Origin: CAXMQZ01 sp963719055
GTDB taxonomy: Bacteria; Acidobacteriota; Thermoanaerobaculia; Multivoradales; JAHEKO01
Length of the DNA: 64,000 bases
Direction of reading: 5' to 3'
NCBI GenBank assembly: GCA_963719055.1
Contig: CAVRAU010000014.1
Location: 1 to 64,000, forward strand
Position 1 is the first letter of the stretch; every line of letters begins with the position of its first letter. The position numbers and the translations under genes were made by a program. This document shows, piece after piece, positions 17,339-26,761 of the stretch. The notes under the pieces were generated by a model, which saw only the letters and a list, made by a program, of their open reading frames with translations, was not told where the DNA came from and searched no databases.

Positions 17339-18846
17339 ATGACTGTGGGGCTGTTGACAGCGGCCGGGCTGGGTCTGACCCTCTACAAGGTCGTCGTTTT
17401 CGGTTTTCCTCTATGGCCGGCAGAAGAATCTCAAGTCTGGACGGTCCAGGCGCGCTTCACGGTAGACAGCTATACACGCCCGATCAAGGTGGTTTTGCAG
17501 ATCCCCTTCCAGCCGCCGGGGTTCGCGATCCTGGACGAAAACTTCGTGTCGCGCGGCTTCGGATTGACCATCGTCCACGAAGAGAGTGGTCGGGAAGCTC
17601 ATTGGGCCATTCGTCAGGCAGCGGGACGACAGACGTTCTACTACCGGGCAGTGGTCACACCCGACGCGAGTCTGGCTGGCAACCTGGAGCGTCCCGAGCT
17701 GGTCGAGGTCTCCAGCCTGGGTGAGCCGCACGACACCGCTCGCCAGACTCTCGCCGACGAGGCTCAGGCCCAATCGGCGGATGCGCGCAGTTTTACGACC
17801 GAGATTCTCGAGAGGTTGAATGCCCCGAATCCGGATGAGAACACCGAGCTGCTGCTGAACAGGGGCCGATCGCCAGGGATGCGGGCCCAATTGGCTGTTT
17901 CCGTGCTGGCTAGCGGTGGAATCCCGGCGCGGGTGACGTATGGTCTGGAGCTCGGAGAGGGTGAGCGCCAAGCCCATTTCGAGCCCTTTCTGGAGGTCTG
18001 GGACGGAGCGGCCTGGACATGGTTCGACCCCGACTCGGGGCAAGAGGGCCTACCGACGGATCTGTTTCTGTGGTGGCGTGGCGAGACGCCGCTCATCGAT
18101 GTGACTCGGCGGCTTCAATCCGGAGGTCGAGATTTCGACCTGGAAGAACGTCGTACCGGCTCTGGAGATCGCCGAGCAACGAGCCGAGCTCGAGGACTCG
18201 GCGGTCTGGGACTATTCGCTGCTGCGGCTACCGATCCAGACCCAGTCGGTCTACCAGGTGCTTCTTCTGATCCCAGTCGGGGCCCTCTTCATGGTCTTGT
18301 TGCGCAATGTGATCGGCGTCAAGACAGTGGGCACCTTTCTGCCGGTCCTGGTGGCTCTCGCCTTTCGGGAGACGCGACTGGTGGTGGGTCTGATTCTCTT
18401 TCTCTCGGTCGTCGCGGTCGGCGTGGGGCTGCGATTCTTCATGGATCGACTGCGCCTGCTGATGGTGCCGAGACTGGCGGCGGTGCTGGTCATCGTGGTG
18501 CTGTGCCTGTTGGGGATCAGCATCCTGAGCCATCGTCTGGGTCTCGAGATGGGACTATCCGTGGCCCTGTTTCCCATTGTCATTCTGACCATCGCCATCG
18601 AGCGAGTCTCCATCTTGTGGGAAGAGGTGGGTCCGCGGGAAGCGCTTCATCAGAGTCTCGGGACACTTCTCGTGGCGGCGGTGGCCTATCTGATCATGGG
18701 ACTCGACTATCGTCGAGTATCTGGTTTTCGTGTTTCCCGAGCTCCTGCTTGTGGTGCTGGCAGGGATTCTCATCCTGGGTCGTTACACCGGCTACCGACT
18801 CCTCGAGCTCGGCCGCTTCCGCGATCTGGGTGAGGTCGATGCTTGA
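17339..18846 (+). CDS. Inactive transglutaminase fused to seven-helix membrane domain (frameshifted)
   Basis: Breaks near 18135 and 18714, each cured by dropping one base, give 501 residues from ATG 17339. A TTG at 17319 overlapping the previous stop could be the true start if one base is missing nearby. Order: N-terminal helix (LLTAAGLGLTLYKVVVFGFP), extracytoplasmic transglutaminase-like domain to about residue 260 (RVTYGLELGEGE, WFDPDSG), then about seven helices (LLLIPVGALFMVLLRNVIGV, GLILFLSVVAVGVGLRFF). The catalytic Cys-His-Asp set is not visible, matching the 'inactive' family. Known gene neighbourhoods place it between the zinc protease and an ATP-grasp ligase, exactly as here. The stop overlaps the ligase's TTG start. 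Confidence 0.85.
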
Positions 18847-19770
18847 GCTGGCGACGCCGCCTGCGGCAACAAGGCGTTCTGGGCATCAACCGACGCAACG
18901 CCGAGATCATTCGCCAGTGGAATCCCCGTCGGCTCTATCCGTTGGTGGATGACAAACTGCGGACCAAGCGACTGGCCTTGGCCAGCGGCATGCCGGTGCC
19001 CGAGCTCTTTGGAGTGATCGCGACTCAACACGAGATCCGCAAGCTGCCCGCCATCGTGGCCGACCGCGATCAGTTCGTGGTCAAACCCGCCCACGGCAGC
19101 GGTGGCAACGGGGTCCTGGTGATCACCGGCCGGCGAGGCGATCGCTTCACTCAAGGCCTCTGGAGCGCAGCTCGAGGGCAACGAGCTGGCGCACCACATC
19201 TCCAACATGCTCAGCGGTCTCTACAGCCTCGCCGGACAGCGCGACCGGGTCGTCGTCGAGTACTACGTGCGTTGTGATCCGGAGCTCGCCAAGATCAGTT
19301 ATCGCGGTGTCCCCGATATCCGCATGATCGTCTTCAGGGGCTTCCCGTTGATGGCGATGATTCGACTGCCGACGCATCTCTCGGATGGGCGGGCCAATCT
19401 GCACCAGGGAGCTGTCGGTGTCGGGATCGATCTGGCGACCGGAGAGACACTGCAGGGAGTGCAAGAAGACCGGCGGATCGACGAACACCCCGATACCGGA
19501 CATCCCCTGGCGGGCATCTTCATGCCGGCCTGGGATCAGATTCTGGAGATGGCGGCCCGCTGCTTCGAGATGACCGGTCTCGGCTATCTCGGGGTGGATA
19601 TCGTCGTCGATCGCGATCTGGGCCCCCTGATCCTGGAGCTCAATGCCCGACCGGGCCTGGCGATTCAGATCGCCAACGGCAGTGGCCTCCGCCACCGGCT
19701 GCAGGCGGTAGCGGAGCTCCAGGAGGCGGAGATGCCGGTCGCGAGATCGGTTGGCGTTCTGTCGGGATGA
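18843..19770 (+). CDS. Alpha-L-glutamate ligase-like ATP-grasp protein (frameshifted)
   Basis: Dropping one base near 19152 gives 308 residues. Start is TTG 18843, forming TTGA with the previous stop; the N-terminus WRRRLRQQGVLGINRRNAE matches the family opening. ATP-grasp features: QFVVKPAHGSGGNGVLVI (nucleotide-binding Lys and Gly-rich loop) and VDRDLGPLILELNARPGL, whose E-x-N binds magnesium. RimK-like ligases add amino acids, often glutamate, to a carboxylate through an acyl phosphate. The combination with a membrane inactive-transglutaminase and zinc protease suggests synthesis and trimming of a peptide modification at the envelope. The actual substrate is unknown. Confidence 0.88.
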
Positions 19771-19808
19771 GTTTCGCTCCTCAGTAGCCGGTCCTGTCTC
19801 TCCAGGTC

Positions 19809-22218
19809 TCAGGGGATCGACTGGCTCCAGGTCGCGGTGTCTCCCGATTCGAACCCGTCAGCGAACAGGCCTGAAAACCCGACTTGACGCCAGAGGTAGA
19901 TGTGGTCTTCGGCGTTGCCGTCGGCGACGAAATCGATGCCGCCGTCACCCTCGATGTCGGTGGGCTGAAGCCGGGCGCTGACGCCGACGGCCCAGCCGAG
20001 GTCCCGTCTCTCCCAGAGAGTCCCCGCGGCGTCTCTTCCGTACATGACGAAGAAATTGCTGTCAGAGTCGTCGAAACCGTTCGAGGTTCCCATTTCGCCA
20101 CTGACAATGTCGGCGAGGCCGTCACCGTCGAGGTCGCCTGCCCAGATGTTCTCGGGTCCATCCAGACCCTCGACTACCAGATGCTGACTCCAGAGATCGC
20201 TCCGGGGGTCGGGTGGGGACTCGGCCCAGAGAATTCTCGCCATCCGGATTGACAAATCCTTCGGCACCCACGACATCGAGGTGTCCGTTGCCATCGACAT
20301 CGAGACAGGCGACATTCTGCACCGCGTCGACGAAGAGCTGACGAGCCGTCCAATCAGGAGTCGAGGGATCGGCCGGCCGTTCGTACCACCAGTTGGAGGC
20401 CACGATGTCGTTGTCGGTGTCCCCGTCGAGATCACAGACGGCCAGACCGACGTGGGGATCCGTGATCATGGGCAGGATCGTGGTTCGACTCCAGGAATCG
20501 GAGGTAGGGTCGGCGGGGATGTCGTACCAATGCACGCCGCCACCGACGTAGAGGGCCACGATCTCGAGATCGGAGTCCTGGTCGAGGTTCCCCAAGGCCA
20601 GGTCATGATTGAAGGTGCTGATGGAGGTGTCGATGGGGTGCCGGGTCCAGGTACCTTCGACGCCCGAGGGTCCCGGATTCCGCCACCAGACGAGTTCGCC
20701 GAGGTAGAGCGCCGCGACGACATCGAGAGTGCCATTGCGATCCACGTCGAGAATCAGTCCACCGTTGCCCCCGGCCGTGGAGCTGGGCTCGAGAGGAAAC
20801 CGCGTCCAGTCCGGTGCTCGATACCAGTGGATCGCACCGCCGCCGCCGGCGATGACATCCATCAGCCCGTCACCATTGAGATCGCCGGTGGAAGACCAGC
20901 CGGGGCGTCCGTTGCCCGGATAGGCGTCGTCGATCACTTCCAGCCGGTATCCGACGGTCGAACTGGCGTTTTCGTAGTAGCTGATCACCGAATAGCCGGC
21001 GGACTCACTGAGAACATCCCAGTGACCGTCCCCATTGACGTCGGTGACCTGGAGCTGGTGGCTCGGGTACGAGTGGGGACTCAAGGTGGTCCTCGCCCAG
21101 GCGTCGGCCCCGGGGAGGTTCTCGAAGAGGTAGATGTTGTGGGCCTCATCGGACCAATCCGGCTCTCCTGGGTCCTCACCGAAGAAGAGATCGCAGGTGA
21201 CGAGATCCACGTCGCCGTCATCCTGGAGATCGACGGTCTGTAGGCACTCGGGATGCCAGAGCGTGGCGTCGATGTCGTGCTGGATCCAGGTCCCGGAGAC
21301 CGGATCGGCCGGCTGCTCGAACCAGTACACGCCCTCACCGTGATGTCCAGCGCCCATGATCAGGTCCAGGTCGTCGTCCCCGTCCATGTCGCGGGCCAGG
21401 GTGTTGGAAATGCCGTATTGGGTGGTGATCTGGTGCCAGACCCAGACCCCGGTCGGGTCGGCAGGGCCCTCGTACCAGCCGTTCGAGTAGGCGAGATCGA
21501 AATCGTCGTCGCCATCGATATCGGCGAGATCGAGACCCGCATGGCCGTGGGGTGAGCCTTCGGCGCGATCCGGCTCGATCGTGTGCCACTCCCAAGGCTG
21601 TTCCGGGTCGGGCCCCGGTCGAAACCACTTGAGCGTAATGTCGGCGCCCGAGTATCCTTCGTTGAGATTGGCGATGAACTCCTCGGCCACTTCGTCGCCA
21701 TCGATGTCCACCCGGATCAGATCGTGTAGATATCGGTCTTCGGTGCTCAGGGTGTGGAAGGGCCAGGTCCCCTCGCTCAGCGCACCACCGGGGTTCTCCC
21801 ACCAGCCGAGATCGCTCTCGTATTTGGCCGACACCACATCTAGATCGTTGTCCTCGTCGACATCGAAGAGCTCGCCACCGTTGGCACCGATGGTGTCGGA
21901 GGCATCCAAATTGCCAAATCGCCGCCAACCGTCGGCTCGACCGTTGTTCTCGTAGATGAACAGCGCTTCACCGCCCCCGGCCACCAGATCGAGATCACCG
22001 TCGAGATCCATGTCGCCTGCCCGGACCCAGCCCGGTTTACCGTTGCCGCCGTACTCCAGATCGATGTATCGGCGCACAAAACCGGGAATTGCCGGATCGG
22101 CGGACTCGGGGCGAACGGCACGCTCTGGGATCCTCTCGCCTGGCATGTGGGCCAGGAGAGGCGCGGCGACCTGGGAGAGAGTCCCCACCAATGCGACAAG
22201 GCAGATCGAGCGTTTCAT
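19809..22218 (-). CDS. Secreted FG-GAP/VCBS-repeat protein with GFESGDTATW tail (frameshifted)
   Basis: Dropping one base near 20239 gives 802 residues. After a signal peptide (cut near LLAHM), about ten repeats of 45-60 residues carry calcium-type loops such as DMDLDGDLDLV, DVDEDNDLDVV, DLNGDGLMDVI and DIDGDDDFDLA, each followed by WWEN/WYE-type strands. This pattern predicts a seven- or eight-bladed beta-propeller of the integrin-alpha type, probably calcium-stabilised. The last residues are LFADGFESGDTATWSQSIP, a short tail that I recall from many secreted Acidobacteriota and Xanthomonadales proteins and that may serve surface attachment or sorting. It is convergent with the ligase gene. 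Role unknown, likely extracellular binding. Confidence 0.85.
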
Positions 22219-22296
22219 CAGCTATCCCTCACTTTGCCAGCCACGTGGGCTGGTCGCAGTGATGGAATACGCTGACAGCAGAATCCGTCGAGGGCG

Positions 22297-23514
22297 CTAT
22301 CGCGCCAGGGCGGCGACGATCCTTTTCAGGAGCAGGCGCCGCGTCTTGGGTTTCGGTGCGTTGAGAGTCAGGTTGTCCAAGGTGGTCAAGCCGCCATCAC
22401 CCTTGAAAAAATCATTGGGTCTGGAGAGCGAGTGTCCGAGGGTGGGGAAGATGAGGACATCGTAGTCGCGGCGGCCCCTGGACTCCAGCCGGGCCATCAA
22501 TGTCAGCGGCTCGTCCACCGGCGTCTGGGCATCCAGGGCTCCGTGGACAAAGAGAATCGGTGCTTGGACCTGATGAATCAGAGAGCTCGGCGCCCCGGTT
22601 TCGACCATGCTTCGCCAGTACTCCCCCAGGGAGCCATCACCGGCCAGCTGCAGAAACCTCGCTACCTCGCGACGCAGGGCCGGCTCGATCTCTGCACTGA
22701 TTCGAAGTCGTCCGTCGCCATCGACGTCCGTTCGGGAGTTGAGGCCTCTGACCTCGAGTCGGTCATCTACGGAACGACTCGATTCGAATAGGATCGATGC
22801 GCTGTTGAGCACGTAGACGGAACCCAGTCCGAAATTCCCGTCCAGCAGGTTCAGCTCCTCCAGGGTGAGTGCCCCGTCGCCATCAGCATCGGCCGCCCGC
22901 CGCAGAAAGTCCAGATTGCGATCGACGAGCTGATACTCGATCAGGGCATCAAAGCGTCGGGCGACGCTGCCCATCAACACCAGGAGATCGATCTCCGGGC
23001 TGTTCAGGGCGAGTCGGGTGGCGATCAGAGTGCCCTCCGAATGGCCCAGAACCACCAGTGGACTGGCCAAGACCCGAGGGTGATCGTGCAGGGTATCGAG
23101 CGCCGCTCGCGCGTCCTCCACCAGATCGTCGAGGGTGGAGTCGGCCAAGACCTGGGGTCGGTCGTTGAGGTGGCCGAAGCTGGCACCTCGCTTGTTGCAT
23201 CGTTGCACCGCCCAGCCCTGTCTGGAGAAATGCCGGGCAAGGGGCTTGAAGAGAGACTGCGTTCCGTGGGTGATGCGCAGCGTCGACACATCGAGGGTGA
23301 CGTCGGCATCATGGAGCCCGCTGCCGGGAATCAGGAGCATTCCGGGAAAGGGCCCGGACCCCTGGTCGGGAAACGACAGGATGCACCGGATCTCGAAGCC
23401 GTCGTGTGTCGCAAACGACACCGTCTCCTCGCGGACCCCGGCGGCAAACGCCGCGGTGCTCAGAAACAGAGTCAGGTTCAGCGCGGTCGCTGTTCTTGCC
23501 AAGTGCGAGCTCAT
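22297..23514 (-). CDS. Exported alpha/beta-hydrolase with EF-hand-like insert
   Basis: About 405 residues from ATG 23514; the frame runs further upstream but that part is Arg/Trp-rich shadow of the neighbouring gene, and a signal peptide (LNLTLFLSTAAFAAG) begins at this ATG. The hydrolase fold shows an oxyanion strand GMLLIPGSG, the nucleophile elbow LGHSEGT, a later acid in DAQTPVD and the catalytic His in PTLGHSLS. Between nucleophile and acid lies a cap containing DADGDGALTLEEL and DVDGDGRLR, calcium-loop-like inserts that are unusual in this fold. Closest general group: dienelactone-hydrolase/acyl-peptidase-like S9/S15 hydrolases. Substrate unknown; periplasmic or secreted esterase or peptidase. 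Confidence 0.82.
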   Translation of the reverse strand: MSSHLARTATALNLTLFLSTAAFAAGVREETVSFATHDGFEIRCILSFPDQGSGPFPGMLLIPGSGLHDADVTLDVSTLRITHGTQSLFKPLARHFSRQGWAVQRCNKRGASFGHLNDRPQVLADSTLDDLVEDARAALDTLHDHPRVLASPLVVLGHSEGTLIATRLALNSPEIDLLVLMGSVARRFDALIEYQLVDRNLDFLRRAADADGDGALTLEELNLLDGNFGLGSVYVLNSASILFESSRSVDDRLEVRGLNSRTDVDGDGRLRISAEIEPALRREVARFLQLAGDGSLGEYWRSMVETGAPSSLIHQVQAPILFVHGALDAQTPVDEPLTLMARLESRGRRDYDVLIFPTLGHSLSRPNDFFKGDGGLTTLDNLTLNAPKPKTRRLLLKRIVAALAR

Positions 23515-23579
23515 CCCTGGAATCCTATCGTGTTGGTCGAGTGGGAGGCTGTTCTCCGCTCCACAGCCGAGTCCCGGGG

Positions 23580-24515
23580 TTACCAACTGCCCGAGGCGCC
23601 ACCACCACCAAAGCTGCCCCCGCCGCCGGAGAAACCGCCGCCGGAGAAGCCACCGCCGGAGAAGCCACCGCCGGAAGAGGACCAACCGCCACCTGTGCCG
23701 AGAAACGGTCCCGAGCCCGTATCTTTCCAAGCCTTGCCCCTGGCCGTGCCATGCAGGACTGCCCACGCGATGGGGAATCCGACTGCCCAGAGACCGATCG
23801 GGATCCATCCCAGCGGCTGCCCGAGTATCGTCAGGGGAAAGATCGACCAGAACGGCATCAGGAAGAGATACAGAAACCAGGCCACACAGCCGCGCGACGT
23901 CAGAGCCCGAAGAGAGAACAGGCCCACTGGAACAAGGAAGACCAGAAAGGCTATCGCCCGGGACCCGTCGAAATCGACCTGGGACTCGGAACCGTCCTCG
24001 GAGGGTGGCGGTAGGGCTGCGTCTCCCGTGACCAAGCCCGCGATGGCATCGACCGCAGATTGGACCCCGCCATCGAAATCACCGGCGCGTAAACGCGGCC
24101 GCAGAATGTCGTCGAGGATGCGTTTGGCGTAGGCATCCGGAATGGTGCCCTCCAGGCCGTAGCCCACCTCGAGACGCATTTGACGTTCATCGCGGGCGAT
24201 GAGCAGCAGGGCGCCATCGTCGAACTGACCGCGGCCCAATTTCCAGGTCTCGGCAACCCGCAGGGTGTAGTCTTCCAGGATCTCGCCTCCGAGGCTCGGG
24301 ATGGTCAACACAGCGACCTGTGTACCCGTCTTCTGCTCCAGCTCTGCGAGTTGCTTCTCCATTGCCGCCTCGGATGCCTCGGATAGGAGATCCGCGAGAT
24401 CGTTGACCCGCCCAGCGAGAAAAGGCACCTCTGTGGCGTCAGCGGTCGTTGGCTCCACGAACAGGCAGATGAGCCCCAGGCAAGCGATGGGCAGGACGCG
24501 GGCGCGGCTATTCAT
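23580..24515 (-). CDS. TPM-domain membrane protein with Gly-rich tail
   Basis: About 311 residues from ATG 24515, which follows the previous gene with an eight-base overlap. A signal peptide (cut near TTADA) is followed by a TPM domain at about residues 30-160 (GRVNDLADLLS, GTQVAVLTIPSL, GRGQFDDGALLLIARDERQM, EVGYGLEGTIPDAYA). Two membrane segments lie near 190-250, and the protein ends in a Ser/Gly-rich repeat tail (GGGFSGGG units). This arrangement matches YgcG-type TPM proteins that occur with LemA. The family is linked to envelope stress and, in some members, phosphatase or photosystem-repair activity; the role here is not determined. Confidence 0.9.
   Translation of the reverse strand: MNSRARVLPIACLGLICLFVEPTTADATEVPFLAGRVNDLADLLSEASEAAMEKQLAELEQKTGTQVAVLTIPSLGGEILEDYTLRVAETWKLGRGQFDDGALLLIARDERQMRLEVGYGLEGTIPDAYAKRILDDILRPRLRAGDFDGGVQSAVDAIAGLVTGDAALPPPSEDGSESQVDFDGSRAIAFLVFLVPVGLFSLRALTSRGCVAWFLYLFLMPFWSIFPLTILGQPLGWIPIGLWAVGFPIAWAVLHGTARGKAWKDTGSGPFLGTGGGWSSSGGGFSGGGFSGGGFSGGGGSFGGGGASGSW
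23624..23675 (-). repeat. 15-bp tandem repeat encoding GGGFS units
   Basis: The motif ccggagaa recurs with a 15-base period at 23626, 23641, 23656 and 23671 within the C-terminal coding part of the TPM protein. Each unit encodes five residues of the Gly/Ser/Phe tail. Such arrays change copy number by slippage. Confidence 0.8.
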
Positions 24516-25164
24516 CCGACAGCCTCGGCTCGTCAGCCAATTCGTTTTCGTCGTCTTGCCGCCGGCCGACACCGTGTTCGACCAGCAGCTTGCCGCACCC
24601 GTGGATGGCCTCGACGATGGCCTCACCCGGTCGGCCACCGCGCAGACCGGCAGACAGCCGGGAGGCGATCTCCTGCCAGCTCTCCTCAGGGACACGCTTT
24701 TCGACTCCGCGATCCGGGAGGATGCGAATCTGGTGCTCGAACAAGGCGACAAAGAGCAGCACTCCGGTGCGATCCCGGGTGTTGAAGATCTCTTCGTCCA
24801 GGAAGGCCGCTGCGGCTCTTCGATCCACCCGTCTCGCCAGCACCGGCGCTGGAGTGAGCCACCGGTGGGCCGGCGGCACGAGCCAGACGGTCAGGAGTCC
24901 GAGTGCGGCGCCGATGAGAGCCGGCATCAGAATCCATAGGTATGGCGTCAGAACCCATGAGTCGAGAGACGCGTAGGCAATCCCGGCGGCAGCAGCTCCA
25001 CCCACCGAGCCGAAAGCCGCCGCCTGCCAGACCGGGGCCAGATAGGAGTCGCACCGATTCACGATGACGCAGACCAGCTCACCGCCGGTCTCTGTCTCGG
25101 CCTCCTGTGTGGCCGATCGAATGGCCTCGAGTTCCTGGTCTGTGAACCGGCTGCGAACGGTCAA
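24508..25164 (-). CDS. TPM-domain membrane protein, second copy
   Basis: 218 residues. It opens directly with the TPM fold (FTDQELEAIRSATQEAETET, GELVCVIVNRCDSY), then carries two close membrane helices near residues 48-68 and 76-96. The TPM domain resumes after them (DEEIFNTRDRTGVLLFVALF, ILPDRGVEKRVPEESW), so the helices are an insertion within the domain. Second member of a lemA-TPM-TPM operon: 11 bases after lemA and overlapping the next TPM gene by eight bases. Probably inner-membrane and part of the same complex. Confidence 0.88.
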   Translation of the reverse strand: MTVRSRFTDQELEAIRSATQEAETETGGELVCVIVNRCDSYLAPVWQAAAFGSVGGAAAAGIAYASLDSWVLTPYLWILMPALIGAALGLLTVWLVPPAHRWLTPAPVLARRVDRRAAAAFLDEEIFNTRDRTGVLLFVALFEHQIRILPDRGVEKRVPEESWQEIASRLSAGLRGGRPGEAIVEAIHGCGKLLVEHGVGRRQDDENELADEPRLSDE

Positions 25165-25175
25165 GAGCGGCCTGC

Positions 25176-25763
25176 CTAGAATTCGACCTTGGGTGGCTCG
25201 TCGGCTCCGGGGGTTGCCGCAAAGTAGGCCTTTTCACCGAAATCGAAGGCCTTGGCGTAGAGCAGGGTCGGAAACTGCCTACGTGCGGTGCTGTAGGTCT
25301 GCACGGCTTCGTTGAATCGCCGACGCTCGACTGCGATACGGTTCTCTGTGCCCTCGAGCTGCCCTTGGAGATCCCTGAATGATCGTGTGGCCGTGAGCTC
25401 AGGGTACCGTTCGACAATGACGAGAAGCCGGGACAGGGCAGAGGAGAGCGCGTCCTGAGCTCCTTGAAACTGCTGCAGCTGCTGGGCGTCGGGTGCGCCC
25501 TCGATATTGATCTGGCTGACCTTGGAGCGGGCTTCGACCACCGCGGTCAACGTTTCCTGCTCGAAGTCGGCGGCGCCCTTGACCGTCTCCACGAGGTTGG
25601 GGATCAAGTCGGCCCGCCGCTGATAGACGTTCTCGACCTGACTCCAGGCGCTGTCGACGCCCTCCTCGAGAGCGACGAGTTTGTTGTAGGGACCGCAGCC
25701 TGTGACAGACAGACCCAGTGTGGTGAGTAAAGCGAGAACGCTGAAGGCCCGGATTCTGGTCAT
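25176..25763 (-). CDS. lemA: LemA family lipoprotein
   Basis: 195 residues. The signal ends LGLSVTGC, a lipobox with the lipidated Cys at about residue 23. The rest is the LemA four-helix structure: GPYNKLVALEEGVDSAWSQ, YQRRADLIPNLVETVKGAA, ALSRLLVIVERYPELTAT, and ENRIAVERRRFNEAVQTY with the closing FPTLLYAKAFDFGEKAYF. LemA proteins are membrane-anchored helical bundles, usually encoded with TPM (YgcG-type) proteins as here. The exact biochemical role is unsettled. Promoter sequence for this operon must lie in the 73 bases shared with the divergent B3/B4 gene. Confidence 0.95.
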   Translation of the reverse strand: MTRIRAFSVLALLTTLGLSVTGCGPYNKLVALEEGVDSAWSQVENVYQRRADLIPNLVETVKGAADFEQETLTAVVEARSKVSQINIEGAPDAQQLQQFQGAQDALSSALSRLLVIVERYPELTATRSFRDLQGQLEGTENRIAVERRRFNEAVQTYSTARRQFPTLLYAKAFDFGEKAYFAATPGADEPPKVEF

Positions 25764-25836
25764 ATGGTTTCTCCCCCCGGTGGTTACTGGATGAATCGAT
25801 ACTATAGCTGTACGGTTCTCGAGGAGGGTCTATTCG

Positions 25837-26520
25837 GTGGAAAACGAGATTCAGGTCCAATTCGAGCTCCAGGGGTGGAAGTTGTTCTTCGCCCGGTTGG
25901 AGCGCTCTCAGGGGTCCCAGGAGCGTCTGGCTGCGTTGCGAGAGACGACGGTCGAGAGGGCGAGAGAGAGGATGGAGCTCCAGAGCTTGGCCAGCCAGCC
26001 GACAGTGGCGGCCTTGCGCAAGTTGTTCAGAGCTGCGGGCTGCGATCCGACCCGCTATCGGCCCTCCTCCGAGGCTCTGATCCGTCGCGTCCTGAAGGGT
26101 GCTCCGCTGCCGGCGATCAACTCGCTGGTCGATATCAACAACTGTCTTTCGTTGGAGTTGGCGGTCCCCTGCTGTGTGATGGCCGAGGAAGCCGTGGAGG
26201 CGCCCTATATCTGGCGCTCAGGTCAACCGGGTGAGAGCTATGAGTCGCTCAAGGGTCCCTTCAATCTGGAGGGCAAGCCCCTCTTGGTGGATGCTCTGGG
26301 TCCCTGTGACGTACCGATTACCGGCAGTCAGCGGGTCAAGATCCGTGATGACACCAGAAGTGCCATTCTGGTGGCCTATCTTCCACAGGGAGTGGTCTCA
26401 CCCGTGGTGGCTCGCGAGCGGCTGGAGAGGCTTCTCGCAGCGGCTCCGGTGGTCCAGATGCTAGGCAGCTGCTACCGCCCAACCCAGACCGAAGAGACCC
26501 AGGAGCACCAGGACGGGTAG
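25837..26520 (+). CDS. Stand-alone B3/B4 tRNA-binding-domain protein
   Basis: 227 residues, GTG start at 25837 with GAGGAGGG at 25821-25828. It contains the B3/B4 fold found in the beta subunit of phenylalanyl-tRNA synthetase: DPTRYRPSSEALIRRVLKG, LPAINSLVDINNCLSLE, then EGKPLLVDALGPCDVPITGS and TRSAILVAYLPQG. Free-standing copies exist in many bacteria; some act on mischarged tRNA or amino acids, but most are uncharacterised. No synthetase catalytic domain is attached. The last 60 bases overlap a convergent small membrane-protein gene. Confidence 0.85.
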   Translation: MENEIQVQFELQGWKLFFARLERSQGSQERLAALRETTVERARERMELQSLASQPTVAALRKLFRAAGCDPTRYRPSSEALIRRVLKGAPLPAINSLVDINNCLSLELAVPCCVMAEEAVEAPYIWRSGQPGESYESLKGPFNLEGKPLLVDALGPCDVPITGSQRVKIRDDTRSAILVAYLPQGVVSPVVARERLERLLAAAPVVQMLGSCYRPTQTEETQEHQDG

Positions 26521-26739
26521 CGCCAGAACCAGGAAGACGGCGAAGAACACGGGTGCCAGGACCAGACCGATCACCGCGATCGCCACGAACCCCAGAAGCT
26601 TCAGGAGCCCACCGACCAGAGCCAGGGGCAGCAGAAGCAGGCGGAAAGTGATCTTCAGGAAGAATCCGACGACCAAGACCACCGCCAAGAGGGTCAGGCC
26701 GACACCACCGATTGTCAACAGCGCGAAGAGCTCCAGCAT
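26461..26739 (-). CDS. Small hydrophobic membrane protein
   Basis: 92 residues, nearly all hydrophobic, with about three helices (MLELFALLTIGGVGLTLLAV, LLLLPLALVGGLLKLLGF, GLVLAPVFFAVFLVLALPVL). No charged or catalytic motif. A GGAGGAAA-type site precedes the ATG. It sits 22 bases downstream of nothing related: the pabBC gene lies upstream in the other direction on the same strand. It overlaps the end of the B3/B4 gene tail to tail by 60 bases, so one of the two C-termini may be shorter. Similar anonymous small membrane proteins are common; function unknown. Confidence 0.6.
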   Translation of the reverse strand: MLELFALLTIGGVGLTLLAVVLVVGFFLKITFRLLLLPLALVGGLLKLLGFVAIAVIGLVLAPVFFAVFLVLALPVLVLLGLFGLGWAVAAA

Positions 26740-26761
26740 CGAGGTTTCCTCCTACTGATCT

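Noticed and set aside
20281..21243. Plus-strand open frame across the FG-GAP gene
   Set aside because: It is the complement of repeated Asp/Gly-rich codons, giving Val/Ile/Gly-rich text without family features.
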